A DNA stretch of 57,073 nt from Lutibacter sp. B1 (GTDB lineage: Bacteria; Bacteroidota; Bacteroidia; Flavobacteriales; Flavobacteriaceae): NCBI RefSeq assembly GCF_012524075.1, contig NZ_JAAZUI010000022.1, forward strand, positions 1-57,073, written 5' to 3'. Below the pieces are notes generated by a model. That model searched no databases and was not told the DNA's origin. It was given only the letters and a program-made list of their open reading frames with translations. Below are positions 8,263-16,466 of the stretch, piece after piece (position 1 is the first letter of the stretch; each line of letters opens with the position of its first letter). Position numbers and translations under genes: made by a program.

Positions 8263-11223
8263 TTAAAAATTAATGTTAACACCAAACAAATAAGAAGTAA
8301 CTGAAGGATAAGCATATAGCTCTATTCCTGAAGTACCTAAAGGGTCTCCGTTTCCGGGTAACTCTGGTGTATATCCTGAAAAACTTTTAAATATAAAAGG
8401 GTTTTGAGCTAAACCATAAATTCTTATTTTTTGAATTCCTTCAATTACATTAGAAAATGTATAACCTACAGTTATATTATTTATTCTGAAAAAATCACCA
8501 TCTTCCAAAAAATAGGTTGATGATGGCGGCACATCATTAAAAGGTGCAGGATTTTGATTTGAAGCACTTGTTGCGGAATACATATTATTTGCCACAGTTT
8601 GTTCTATATTTTCTCCACCAAATCGTTGTGCTTTTTTACCATTATAAATTTTATTACCTGCATTACCGTATCCATCAACACTAAAATCCCAATTTTTATA
8701 AGTACAACCTATATTAATACCATAAAATACATCCGGTTGATAAGAGCCAAAAAACTTTCTGTCATCATTATCAATAACTCCATCGTCATTAATATCATTA
8801 TAAACAAATTCGCCTCTTTCATCAAAACCTAAAACTTCTAACAGATAAAAACTTCCAATAGGTTCTCCTTCTCTTAAAAGTTTTGTAACCTGACCGTTAT
8901 CAATTGATCCACCAGATTGTTCAAAAGCAAATTGGTTAGTAATTTTTTCAAGTTCATTTTCATTATACGTTAAATTACCACCTATATTATACGTGAAATC
9001 ATCTCCAATTTTATCTTTCCAGTTTAAGGCAAATTCAAAACCTTTGTTTCTAACTTTTCCGGCGTGTGTAAGTGTTGTACCACTTGCTCCAAAAGCTTTA
9101 GGTAAACTTATTGGTAAAATTGCATTTTTGTTTAAACGATTGTAGTAATCCACTTCCCCTGAAAGACGATAATCAAGTAATGAAAATTCGAGACCTAAAT
9201 CAAACTCTTCAGTTACCTCCCAACTTACATTTTCATCAACTATTGCAGTAACTGTTGAGCCCGGCACATACGATTGATCAGAACCTAAAACATAACCTAA
9301 ATCTGAATTAAAAGTTAACTCATTTAAAGGAATATTTTGGTTTCCTAATTTACCCCAGCTTCCTCTAATTTTTAATTGATTTATAAATTCAACATCTTTT
9401 AAAAAATTTTCTTCAGAAATTACCCATCCTAAACCAACTGAAGGGAAATTACCCCAATTTTTATTTTTATTTGCAAACACACTTGAACCATCTCTTCTAA
9501 TTGTGGCTGTTAACAAATATTTATGTAAATAATCGTAACTTAGTCTTCCAAAGTAAGAACGTAACGTTTTTAAATTAGAAAGCCCACTAGTAGCAATATC
9601 AGTACCAGCTTCACCATTATTTAAAGAAAATAAATTTGTATTATTTGGAACATTATTTCTAACTCCTTTTAAGAAATCGCTTTGCTCTTTTTCGGTTGTA
9701 GTACCTACAACTAATTTAAAATGATGATCATCTGCCAATGTTTTAGTATAAGTTAAAAAGGCATCATATATCCAATGGTAATAATCACTTTTTCTAACAG
9801 TTAAAGTATTTAAATTAGAACTCTCAAAGTCTTCAACCTCTCTATTTGGGTCTCCGGCTAAATATGCGGCTAAATTATCATTAAAAATATAGTATTTACC
9901 AAAACCACTTTCAATACCAAAACTGGTATTAAATTTTAAATCATCCAAAATTTCATATTCAACACTAACATTTCCTTGAATTATGGTGTTCTTATGTTTT
10001 TCATTACTTAACTCCAATTGAGAAACCGGATTTCCAACATTGTTATACCGTGCACCACTATCGTCAAAAGGAACACCCCATCTACCTTCAAATACACCAT
10101 CTTCATATTTTACCGGTACGAGCGGTGATTGTTTATATGCCGTAGTAAATGCAGAATAAGGTTTAGGTATAGATCTATTTATAGACAACGATATATTATG
10201 TTCAAACTTTAACTTTGGACTAATATCATATTTAACTTTATTTCTTAAATTCAATCTTCTATAATCATTACCTTTTAAAATACCTTCTTCTTCGAAATAA
10301 TTCGCACTAAATAAGGCTGATATTTTTTCACTGCCGCCACTAACTGTTATATTATGATTCATTACGGAACCTGTTCTTGTTATTTCATCAAACCAGTCTG
10401 TATTATATTGTTGATCTGTAGAAAAACGATTATAACCAAAAGCTAAGTTTGAATAACTTACATAAGACTCCGAATTTGCCATATTCACTTCACTAAGCAT
10501 GGTTTTAATTCCGTAGTAAGACGATACATCGATCTTCATTTTTCCTTGCTTTCCAGATTTTGTTGTTACCATTATAACACCATTTGCACCTCTACTTCCG
10601 TAAATTGCCAATGAAGAAGCATCTTTTAAAATATCCATCGAAACAATATCATCACTATTTATATTATCAATTCTATCCGTTATAATTCCGTCTACTACGT
10701 AAATTGGATCTCTCCCTGCCAAAATAGTACCGGTACCCCTAATACGTACAACCGGAGAACTTCCCGGTGCACCGGAAGAAATAATTTGTAAACCAGAAGC
10801 CTTTCCTTGTAATGATTGAGCAGGAGTTAGCGCGGGTTGTTTTAAAATTTCATCAGATTTAATACTAGTAATTGAACCTGTTAAATCTTTTTTCTGAACC
10901 ACACCATAACCTATAACTACAACCTCTTCCAATGTTGAAGTATCCTCTTCTAAGGTCACATCAATTATATTTGAAGTACCAATTACTACTTCTTTAGTTT
11001 TTAAACCAATATAACTAAATACCAATATTTCGTTCTCTCTAGCAGATATGCTATAAACACCATCAAAATCAGTAACAACTCCTCTGGTAGTATTTTTAAT
11101 TAAAACACTTACTGATGGTATAGGCATACCATCAAATGAGGTTACTTTTCCTGTAATATTTCTTTCTTGAGCAAAAAATAAGAGAGGAAATAATAATAAG
11201 GAACATATTAATTTTGTTTTCAT
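8263..11223 (-). CDS. susC: SusC/RagA family TonB-dependent outer-membrane transporter
   Basis: 986 residues with a signal peptide ending at FFAQ, then a carboxypeptidase-D-like regulatory domain (GKVTSFDGMPIPSVSVLIK). A TonB-box region LEEVVVIGYG follows, then the plug domain with LQGKASGLQI and RIRGTGTILAGRDPIYVVDGI-type sequence, and a 22-strand barrel ending VNINF. It imports oligosaccharides across the outer membrane using TonB energy. It is first in the operon, and the 225 bases before it carry the repeated boxes described separately. The length is normal and no defects are seen. Confidence 0.95.
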   Translation of the reverse strand: MKTKLICSLLLFPLLFFAQERNITGKVTSFDGMPIPSVSVLIKNTTRGVVTDFDGVYSISARENEILVFSYIGLKTKEVVIGTSNIIDVTLEEDTSTLEEVVVIGYGVVQKKDLTGSITSIKSDEILKQPALTPAQSLQGKASGLQIISSGAPGSSPVVRIRGTGTILAGRDPIYVVDGIITDRIDNINSDDIVSMDILKDASSLAIYGSRGANGVIMVTTKSGKQGKMKIDVSSYYGIKTMLSEVNMANSESYVSYSNLAFGYNRFSTDQQYNTDWFDEITRTGSVMNHNITVSGGSEKISALFSANYFEEEGILKGNDYRRLNLRNKVKYDISPKLKFEHNISLSINRSIPKPYSAFTTAYKQSPLVPVKYEDGVFEGRWGVPFDDSGARYNNVGNPVSQLELSNEKHKNTIIQGNVSVEYEILDDLKFNTSFGIESGFGKYYIFNDNLAAYLAGDPNREVEDFESSNLNTLTVRKSDYYHWIYDAFLTYTKTLADDHHFKLVVGTTTEKEQSDFLKGVRNNVPNNTNLFSLNNGEAGTDIATSGLSNLKTLRSYFGRLSYDYLHKYLLTATIRRDGSSVFANKNKNWGNFPSVGLGWVISEENFLKDVEFINQLKIRGSWGKLGNQNIPLNELTFNSDLGYVLGSDQSYVPGSTVTAIVDENVSWEVTEEFDLGLEFSLLDYRLSGEVDYYNRLNKNAILPISLPKAFGASGTTLTHAGKVRNKGFEFALNWKDKIGDDFTYNIGGNLTYNENELEKITNQFAFEQSGGSIDNGQVTKLLREGEPIGSFYLLEVLGFDERGEFVYNDINDDGVIDNDDRKFFGSYQPDVFYGINIGCTYKNWDFSVDGYGNAGNKIYNGKKAQRFGGENIEQTVANNMYSATSASNQNPAPFNDVPPSSTYFLEDGDFFRINNITVGYTFSNVIEGIQKIRIYGLAQNPFIFKSFSGYTPELPGNGDPLGTSGIELYAYPSVTSYLFGVNINF

Positions 11224-11300
11224 GTATGTTAATTTATTGTTAATTAAATACTAAGTTAGGCAGTGTTAAATTTTTATTAAAAAAAAAGTATACACTTTAA

Positions 11301-11411
11301 TTACGTCATCTAATTTATGGCTTATAAAAGCCTTATTTGACGTATAGTAAAATACGAAAATAGAGGAACTACAAGGTTTTAGTAATCAATAATGACGTAT
11401 AAATGACGTAT
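11301..11411 (-). promoter_or_regulatory. Cluster of four TGACGTA(T/A) boxes upstream of susC, putative operator
   Basis: On the plus strand TGACGTAT occurs at 11338-11345, 11393-11400 and 11404-11411, and the reverse complement of ATGACGTAA at 11301-11309. The last two are exactly 11 bp apart, and the first and second 55 bp apart, so three copies face the same side of the helix. They lie between the regulator stop and the susC start. A related copy (AGACGTAT on the minus strand, 14298-14305) lies just before the regulator gene. Binding by the regulator encoded at 11449-14250 is inferred. A clean -7/-33 promoter could not be picked in this gap. Confidence 0.5.
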
Positions 11412-11448
11412 TATTTTATACTATTAAAAAAATAAGAAGTATACTAAT

Positions 11449-14250
11449 TTAATGGAAATTTTGCAAAAACTGTCTTAAACTATCCTCTTTACTAAGATTA
11501 AGTTTCTTTTTTAAACGATATCGGAGCGTTTCAACTCCTCTAACTGAGATGTTAATTAACTGAGCTATTTCTTTTGTAGTTAGATTCATTTTTAAATAAG
11601 CACAAATTTTTAATTCCTTATGTGTAAGGTTTGGGTATTTAAGTTTAAGTTGATTAAAAAACTCTTCATGCACTTGATTAAAGTTATATTCAAATAATTT
11701 CCACTCATCTTCATGTTCAATTGAATTATCTATTTGCTTAATCATTTTTTTAAATGAATATTGATTTTCAAAACTTCTTTTATGTAAAAGCAATTCCTTT
11801 TTTAGTACGGAAAGTATTTCGTTTTTCTTTACCAAAGCCATTGCAGTATTAGCCAGCTGTTTGCTCTTTAATTTTACCTCATTTTTAAGAGACTCATTTT
11901 TTAATTTAATAATTTCTTTTTCATTTTCCATTTCCTTTTCTTCAAGCAATCTCTTTTGTTTTTCTTCGTACTTTAGCTTTAGTAATTTTTGTTCTTTACT
12001 TATTTTTCTTTTATGTAATACATAAACTAAAAAAGCTGTTACTAAAAATAGAAATAGATATACAGCGAAGCCTATTTTATTTTTATACCATGGAGTTAAA
12101 ACAGTAAAAGGTAATTTAGATATTGTAGATTCATTGTTAGTATCATCAACAGTTTTAATTAACAGTTCATAATCACCATCCATTAAATTTGACAGTTCAA
12201 CCTTACCTTGCTTTAAATCTTTCCAATTTGAAGTAATGTCAGAATTTAATAATTTATATTTAAAACTGAAATTTTTTGATTCTGGAGATGAAACAGCAAC
12301 AAGTAAATTATTTTTTCTAAATGGAAGTTCAATAATGCTTGTATCAATATTTATATTTTTATTATTAACTAAAATTTCTTCAATAATTGGTTTACTTAAA
12401 CTTATATTTTTTGAAAAAGTTGCTAAATTAATAAGCATAAATCCATCATATAAATTAAGAGCATAAATTGAATCATTTATTTTTGAAATATTTTCATAGC
12501 CAGAAATAATTCTCTTTTTATAAAATCTATTAGGCACAAATTTAGATTCATCCTCTAATGAATTGAAAGCGATTGCATTCTCTGTTTTTATTACTGCTTT
12601 TGAAATATTATCTTCAGAAATTATATAAGATTCTTCTCCTAATTTTTCATTTAATAAATCAAAAGGAACAATACTGTCTAATAAACTTTCGTACTTCTGC
12701 CATCCTTTTAAAGTATGAAAAGTTATCATATTGTTTATTTTATGTATTCTAACATTAAAATCTGACCACAACCCTTTATTACTATAGTTTTTAAAATCTA
12801 CTATACTATCATAATTTTTATTAAATCTAACCTTGTATAAACCTTTATATGCATGTGCTACCCATGCCGTATATTCATTTTCAAATACAAGAAATCGTAT
12901 TGGAATAGTTGTTTTACCTAAGTGTTTAATTTTCCATTCCTTTTGTTCTTTTTTAAAACTCACCAATCCGGTATATGTTCCTTGAATATACATCGTATTA
13001 CGTTCAGGAACTTTTTTTATAACCCAACCTCCCGTATAGCCGGAGATTTTTTTCAATTTTTTGTTTTTTACTAAATAGGTACCATCATTATGCCCACAAA
13101 ACAGTTCACCATTTATATTTTGCAAATCCCAAACTTGTCCTTGAGAGCCTTCAATAAACTGGATATTCTGATTTTCATCAATAAAATATAAACCTGTATT
13201 ACTTCCTACATATCTTGTATTTTCAAAATCAATTACATCATATACAGCTCCAAGTTTTCCTGAAATATCATTAAAATAATAGTTTGCTGTATTTAAATCA
13301 ATTAATGAAATGCCATTATCTAAACCAAGCCACAATTCATTATTGCTTTTAAATTGCCCTAAAACGGTATTATTTAAAAGCCCGTTCTCTTTATTAATAT
13401 TGTATAAAACTTTCCCTTTACTATTGGTAATATAAATTCCGTTTTTAATGGTTCCAAATACTAAATTTCCATTTTCTAGAATTGTAAATCTATTTAGTTG
13501 ATGCTTTTTTATGAATTGATTTATTTCACTTTCCCAAGTTGTGATTTTTTTATTATCAATATAAAAACATCCTTTGAGAGCAGTTGTTAATAAAAATTGA
13601 TTTGGTTTTATTGAATCTATTGAAATAATTTTTGCGTTAAGTAAATCTTGTGAATATAAAAATTGTTCAAACTTATTGTTCTTAAAAACAAAAATACCTT
13701 CATTTAAAGTTGACGCTAATAATTTTCCATCTATAACATTACAAGCCATAATGGTTGATGGTAAATTATAGGATGTTATGTTACCGTCTTCATAAATCTG
13801 AATACTTGAAAAAGACCTGAATATAATTGCTTTATTTAGCAAAACAATTTGCCAAAACTCTTCATCACTTCTAAGACTTTTTTTATCGCTGGAGCTTATT
13901 AGTGAAGTATACTGTAAAATTCCTTTCTTGTCTTTTTCCCAATACCCAAAATCTTCATAAGATCCAACATAAATTTTATTGTTATAAGCCAAAACCGATC
14001 TAACAATGGTTTTATTAGGCATTTCCCATAACTTCCAATTTAAACCATCAAACTCTAATAAGCCTTCGTTATTGGCAGCATAAATTTTCCCATCATCGCT
14101 TTTGGTTATATCCCAATTTTGGTTCCCCGCTTTATAATCCGATAAAGTATAATTTTTAAAATAATATGCATATTGTGCAAAAGCCGGTTGATTTACGAAT
14201 GCTATAAATAAAAAAAAACAGTAAAAATGAATACTATATTTTAAAGACAT
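11449..14250 (-). CDS. PUL regulator: propeller sensor, Y_Y_Y domain, TM helix and LuxR-type HTH
   Basis: 933 residues. A signal peptide (about 1-25) is followed by a long periplasmic beta-propeller region with repeated LWLGLDNGISLIDL / YAANNEGLLEFDGLNWKLWEMP units. Next come a Y_Y_Y-type domain (about 690-775), one transmembrane helix, a long Lys/Glu-rich coiled coil, and a C-terminal HTH (LTHKELKICAYLKMNLTTKE, then IAQLINISVRGVETLRYRLK) of GerE/LuxR type. No histidine kinase or receiver domain is present, so the membrane protein itself binds DNA. Such proteins regulate neighbouring susCD loci in Flavobacteria. It is likely activated by a breakdown product of the PUL glycan; the ligand is unknown. 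Confidence 0.88.
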   Translation of the reverse strand: MSLKYSIHFYCFFLFIAFVNQPAFAQYAYYFKNYTLSDYKAGNQNWDITKSDDGKIYAANNEGLLEFDGLNWKLWEMPNKTIVRSVLAYNNKIYVGSYEDFGYWEKDKKGILQYTSLISSSDKKSLRSDEEFWQIVLLNKAIIFRSFSSIQIYEDGNITSYNLPSTIMACNVIDGKLLASTLNEGIFVFKNNKFEQFLYSQDLLNAKIISIDSIKPNQFLLTTALKGCFYIDNKKITTWESEINQFIKKHQLNRFTILENGNLVFGTIKNGIYITNSKGKVLYNINKENGLLNNTVLGQFKSNNELWLGLDNGISLIDLNTANYYFNDISGKLGAVYDVIDFENTRYVGSNTGLYFIDENQNIQFIEGSQGQVWDLQNINGELFCGHNDGTYLVKNKKLKKISGYTGGWVIKKVPERNTMYIQGTYTGLVSFKKEQKEWKIKHLGKTTIPIRFLVFENEYTAWVAHAYKGLYKVRFNKNYDSIVDFKNYSNKGLWSDFNVRIHKINNMITFHTLKGWQKYESLLDSIVPFDLLNEKLGEESYIISEDNISKAVIKTENAIAFNSLEDESKFVPNRFYKKRIISGYENISKINDSIYALNLYDGFMLINLATFSKNISLSKPIIEEILVNNKNINIDTSIIELPFRKNNLLVAVSSPESKNFSFKYKLLNSDITSNWKDLKQGKVELSNLMDGDYELLIKTVDDTNNESTISKLPFTVLTPWYKNKIGFAVYLFLFLVTAFLVYVLHKRKISKEQKLLKLKYEEKQKRLLEEKEMENEKEIIKLKNESLKNEVKLKSKQLANTAMALVKKNEILSVLKKELLLHKRSFENQYSFKKMIKQIDNSIEHEDEWKLFEYNFNQVHEEFFNQLKLKYPNLTHKELKICAYLKMNLTTKEIAQLINISVRGVETLRYRLKKKLNLSKEDSLRQFLQNFH

Positions 14251-14292
14251 ATTTTATCAAACTTTTAATTCACTAAGGGTCGTCGTTTATAA

Positions 14293-14300
14293 CAAATATA
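14293..14300 (-). promoter_or_regulatory. Bacteroidota-type -7 element for the PUL regulator
   Basis: The minus strand reads TATATTTG, an exact match to the TAnnTTTG -7 consensus, 43 bases before the regulator ATG. No good TTG at -33 is seen. The 5' edge overlaps an AGACGTAT box at 14298-14305 that resembles the susC boxes, suggesting autoregulation. Confidence 0.5.
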
Positions 14301-14416
14301 CGTCTTTTTAAAAAGTCTGCATAAATCAAAAGTTGCTATTAGTGTATAATTCTTTCAGTTTAAAAAGAATTACAACAACGGTATTCATAAATTTTTGCAT
14401 TAGAAACTTAACTCAA

Positions 14417-14444
14417 TAAAAAAAGCTCCTCGATTTCGAAGAGC
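14417..14444 (-). terminator. Terminator hairpin behind the older tRNA-Leu tail
   Basis: GCTCcTCG / CGAaGAGC stem followed on the minus strand by a run of T (plus-strand A run 14417-14424). It has the same design as the second copy at 14532-14560 and was presumably the native terminator of the tRNA-Leu gene. Confidence 0.65.
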
Positions 14445-14466
14445 CTATGTACGGGCGGAGAGACTC

Positions 14467-14484
14467 CCTTCGACTGCGCTCAGG
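14467..14484. repeat. REP-like intergenic repeat
   Basis: CCTTCGACTGCGCTCAGG (reverse complement CCTGAGCGCAGTCGAAGG) is a GC-rich sequence of a type often scattered between genes in Flavobacteria genomes. It sits exactly where the left tRNA tail breaks off. Only one copy is in this window, so its repeat nature rests on general knowledge. Confidence 0.4.
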
Positions 14485-14531
14485 ATAAACTTCTCATCTC
14501 TCCTTCATCAATTCTTTTGAAAATTGTTTCA

Positions 14532-14560
14532 TAAAAAAAAACTCCTCGATTTTCGAAGAG
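14532..14560 (-). terminator. Terminator hairpin behind the second tRNA-Leu tail
   Basis: CTCcTCGA / TCGAaGAG stem followed on the minus strand by about ten T residues (plus 14532-14541 all A after one T). It is the native-looking terminator that follows the tRNA 3' end. Confidence 0.7.
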
Positions 14561-14566
14561 CTTATG

Positions 14567-14625
14567 TGCGGGCGGAGAGACTCGAACTCTCACACCTTGC
14601 GGCACTAGATCCTAAGTCTGGCGTA
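14567..14625 (-). tRNA. 3' fragment of tRNA-Leu(UAG): left attachment site of the ICE
   Basis: Read on the minus strand this is the anticodon stem CCAGA, loop CTTAGGA (anticodon UAG), variable arm GTGCCGCAAGGTGTG, T arm GAGAGTTCGAGTCTCTC and acceptor strand CGCCCGC plus A. The 5' acceptor strand and D arm are missing; to the right the sequence becomes unrelated (AAATATACGCC) and leads into the integrase gene. A tRNA 3' part next to a tyrosine integrase is the usual attL of an ICE, with the intact tRNA expected at the far end outside this window. The exact core edge near 14620-14630 is approximate. Confidence 0.85.
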
Positions 14626-14721
14626 TATTTGCCTAAATAATAGCAAAGCATTTCATTTCCAATTGTTTAAGTGATTTCACATTTTATTTGATATCAACTA
14701 ATATCAATTGATTTCAGCATT

Positions 14722-14797
14722 TGTTGTACCTATGTTGTACCCAGAGAACCAAATAAAATTGTATCTTTATAATGGTTTTAAGACCAAATGTTGTACC
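14722..14797 (+). repeat. Three TGTTGTACC repeats upstream of the integrase gene
   Basis: TGTTGTACC occurs at 14722-14730, 14733-14741 and 14789-14797, the first two 11 bp apart, between the att core and the integrase start. Same-face short direct repeats here would fit arm-type integrase or excisionase sites, or an operator of the integrase gene. The function is inferred. The rest of 14626-14829 shows no gene. Confidence 0.45.
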
Positions 14798-14829
14798 TGA
14801 TTTGACTTTCGTGCTAAAAACAGGTAACA

Positions 14830-16044
14830 ATGTCATCAAACGCAAAAATAGTTCTTCGCAAAAAGTCGAATAGAGAAGGTCTTTATCCTCTTGCTATCCG
14901 CATTACAAAAAATCGTAGGTCAACATATCAATATCTTGGTCATTATATTGAATTAGAAGATTGGGACGAAAAGAATATTCGTGTTAAAAAATCAAACTCC
15001 AATTATAAAAACCTAAATAGTTTATTATCACTAAAACTTTCTGAAGTCAATAAAGCACTTATCACATTGCAATCCGAAAAAAAAGATGCCTCTGCCAATC
15101 AAATAAAAAAGGTAATATATTCTTCAGCAAATAAGTCAACTTTTTTTGAATTGGCAGAGGAACATTTGGATGAATTGGAAAGCTCGGAAAAGTTGAATCG
15201 ACTTTCTACTGATAAAGCTTGGGTTAGCTTTATTGTAAAATTCAATAAATCTAAACAACTTTCTTTTCAAGAGATTGATGAACGTTTTTTAAAAAAACTA
15301 ATGCTCAACCTTAAGACTAAACATTCTTTATCTGAAACATCTATTATGAATATTCTAGTTTTAATTAGATTATTATTCAATAGAGCAATTAAACAAAAAA
15401 TAGTCAATAGAGAGTTATATCCATTCGGTACGGATAAAATTCGTATTAAATTTCCTGAAACTACCAAGGTAGGACTAAATATCAATGAAATCCGAAGGAT
15501 AGAATCGTTAAATAACCTCTCCCCAATTGAACTACACACTAGAAATGTATGGTTATATAGTTTCAATTTTGCTGGTATGCGGGTTTCCGATATTTTACGT
15601 ACCAAATGGTCTGATTTTTATGATGGCAGACTGCATTATAGAATGCATAAAAACTCAAAACTTCTATCATTAAAAATTCCCGAAAAAGTACTAAAGATTT
15701 TAGACCAATATAAAGATGATAAAAGAAGTGAAGATGATTTCGTTTTTCCTGAATTAAAAAAAGCCAATCTCGATAATGCTAAAGATGTTTATAATAAAAG
15801 AAAAACAGCTACTAAAAAGTTTAATAACAATTTAAAATCAATATCTAAAAAGGCCAAAATCAATAAGAAAATAACTATGCATATAGCTCGTCATAGCTTT
15901 GGAAATATCGCTGGGGATTCAATACACCCATTAATGCTTCAAAAATTGTATCGTCATAGCGATTTAAAAACTACATTGAACTATCAGGCAAATTTCATCC
16001 ATAAAGAGGCTGATGATGCTTTAGATAGTGTTATCAACTTTTGA
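14830..16044 (+). CDS. int: Tyrosine recombinase/integrase of the ICE
   Basis: 404 residues. The N-terminal arm-binding part (1-90) is of the Bacteroidetes phage-integrase type, followed by a SAM-like core-binding domain (about 105-195) and the catalytic domain. The catalytic set is complete: Arg251 in GMRVSDILRTKW, His351 and Arg354 in HIARHSF, His376 in LYRHSDLKTT, and nucleophile Tyr385 in LNYQANF. It should catalyse integration into and excision from tRNA-Leu. It starts about 200 bases inside the truncated tRNA and points away from it. No sign of decay. Confidence 0.95.
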   Translation: MSSNAKIVLRKKSNREGLYPLAIRITKNRRSTYQYLGHYIELEDWDEKNIRVKKSNSNYKNLNSLLSLKLSEVNKALITLQSEKKDASANQIKKVIYSSANKSTFFELAEEHLDELESSEKLNRLSTDKAWVSFIVKFNKSKQLSFQEIDERFLKKLMLNLKTKHSLSETSIMNILVLIRLLFNRAIKQKIVNRELYPFGTDKIRIKFPETTKVGLNINEIRRIESLNNLSPIELHTRNVWLYSFNFAGMRVSDILRTKWSDFYDGRLHYRMHKNSKLLSLKIPEKVLKILDQYKDDKRSEDDFVFPELKKANLDNAKDVYNKRKTATKKFNNNLKSISKKAKINKKITMHIARHSFGNIAGDSIHPLMLQKLYRHSDLKTTLNYQANFIHKEADDALDSVINF

Positions 16045-16131
16045 ATAAATCAAAGAGCTTATGTTTTTAAAGTTTTCTATAATAAAGAACATTCCCCATT
16101 AATAATTTGTATCAATGCTCTGGAAATAGCT

Positions 16132-16215
16132 TTACATTATGCTGATGCTGTTTCGCTTTCTATAAAAATAAATGGCAAACAGAAGAATCACAACCAAAAT
16201 TAAAATATAAACCAT
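16132..16215 (-). CDS. Possible 27-residue membrane peptide
   Basis: Short frame encoding MVYILILVVILLFAIYFYRK plus a seven-residue tail: one hydrophobic helix with a basic cytoplasmic end. It begins 15 bases after the stop of the HMA chaperone gene on the same strand, so it could be the last gene of the copA operon. Small single-helix peptides do accompany some P-type ATPases (KdpF is an example). No homology is claimed; the frame could be chance in AT-rich DNA. Confidence 0.35.
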   Translation of the reverse strand: MVYILILVVILLFAIYFYRKRNSISIM

Positions 16216-16230
16216 CTTAAAACGCGAGTA

Positions 16231-16443
16231 TTAATCTACAGGTTCAGCTTTAAAGCCTACTTTTTGCAATGTAGCCTTTATATTTTCTTCTGAAGCACAG
16301 TTGCTCTCTATGGTTAAAGTTTTATCAGGATTAGCGGTATCCACTTCCCAACTTTCTACACCTTCTTGTTTGTTTAAAAATGGTGTTACTTTTGATATAC
16401 ACCCACTACAATTTATATTTGTTTTAAATTTTAAAGTTTTCAT
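16231..16443 (-). CDS. Heavy-metal-associated domain protein (CopZ-like copper chaperone)
   Basis: 70 residues, a single ferredoxin-like HMA domain with the metal-binding motif NCSGC near the N-terminus and a GFKAEPVD end. It would be cytosolic and hand Cu(I) to the neighbouring P1B ATPase, whose gene ends 23 bases upstream on the same strand. The HMA motif has SGC rather than the ATCSAC-type of many CopZ, so the exact metal is inferred from context. Confidence 0.88.
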   Translation of the reverse strand: MKTLKFKTNINCSGCISKVTPFLNKQEGVESWEVDTANPDKTLTIESNCASEENIKATLQKVGFKAEPVD

Positions 16444-16466
16444 TGTATTTGAATTTATAATTAATA

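Larger units (their letters stand above)
14418..14582 (-). repeat. Tandem imperfect direct repeat: two copies of tRNA-Leu 3' tail plus terminator
   Basis: Positions 14418-14466 and 14533-14582 are two near-identical units of about 50 bases, 115 bases apart. Each holds an A run, a terminator hairpin, ATGT and CGGGCGGAGAGACT, which is the reverse complement of the T-arm/acceptor 3' end of tRNA-Leu. The left copy keeps only about 15 bases of the tRNA (14452-14466). This is what a previous integration into the same tRNA gene, now lost or decayed, would leave. Confidence 0.7.

Noticed and set aside
14567-14625. Complete tRNA-Leu gene
   Set aside because: The D arm and 5' acceptor strand are missing; only the part from the anticodon arm to the 3' end is present.
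15267-15605. 112-codon minus-strand frame inside the integrase gene
   Set aside because: Antisense to a complete integrase catalytic domain.
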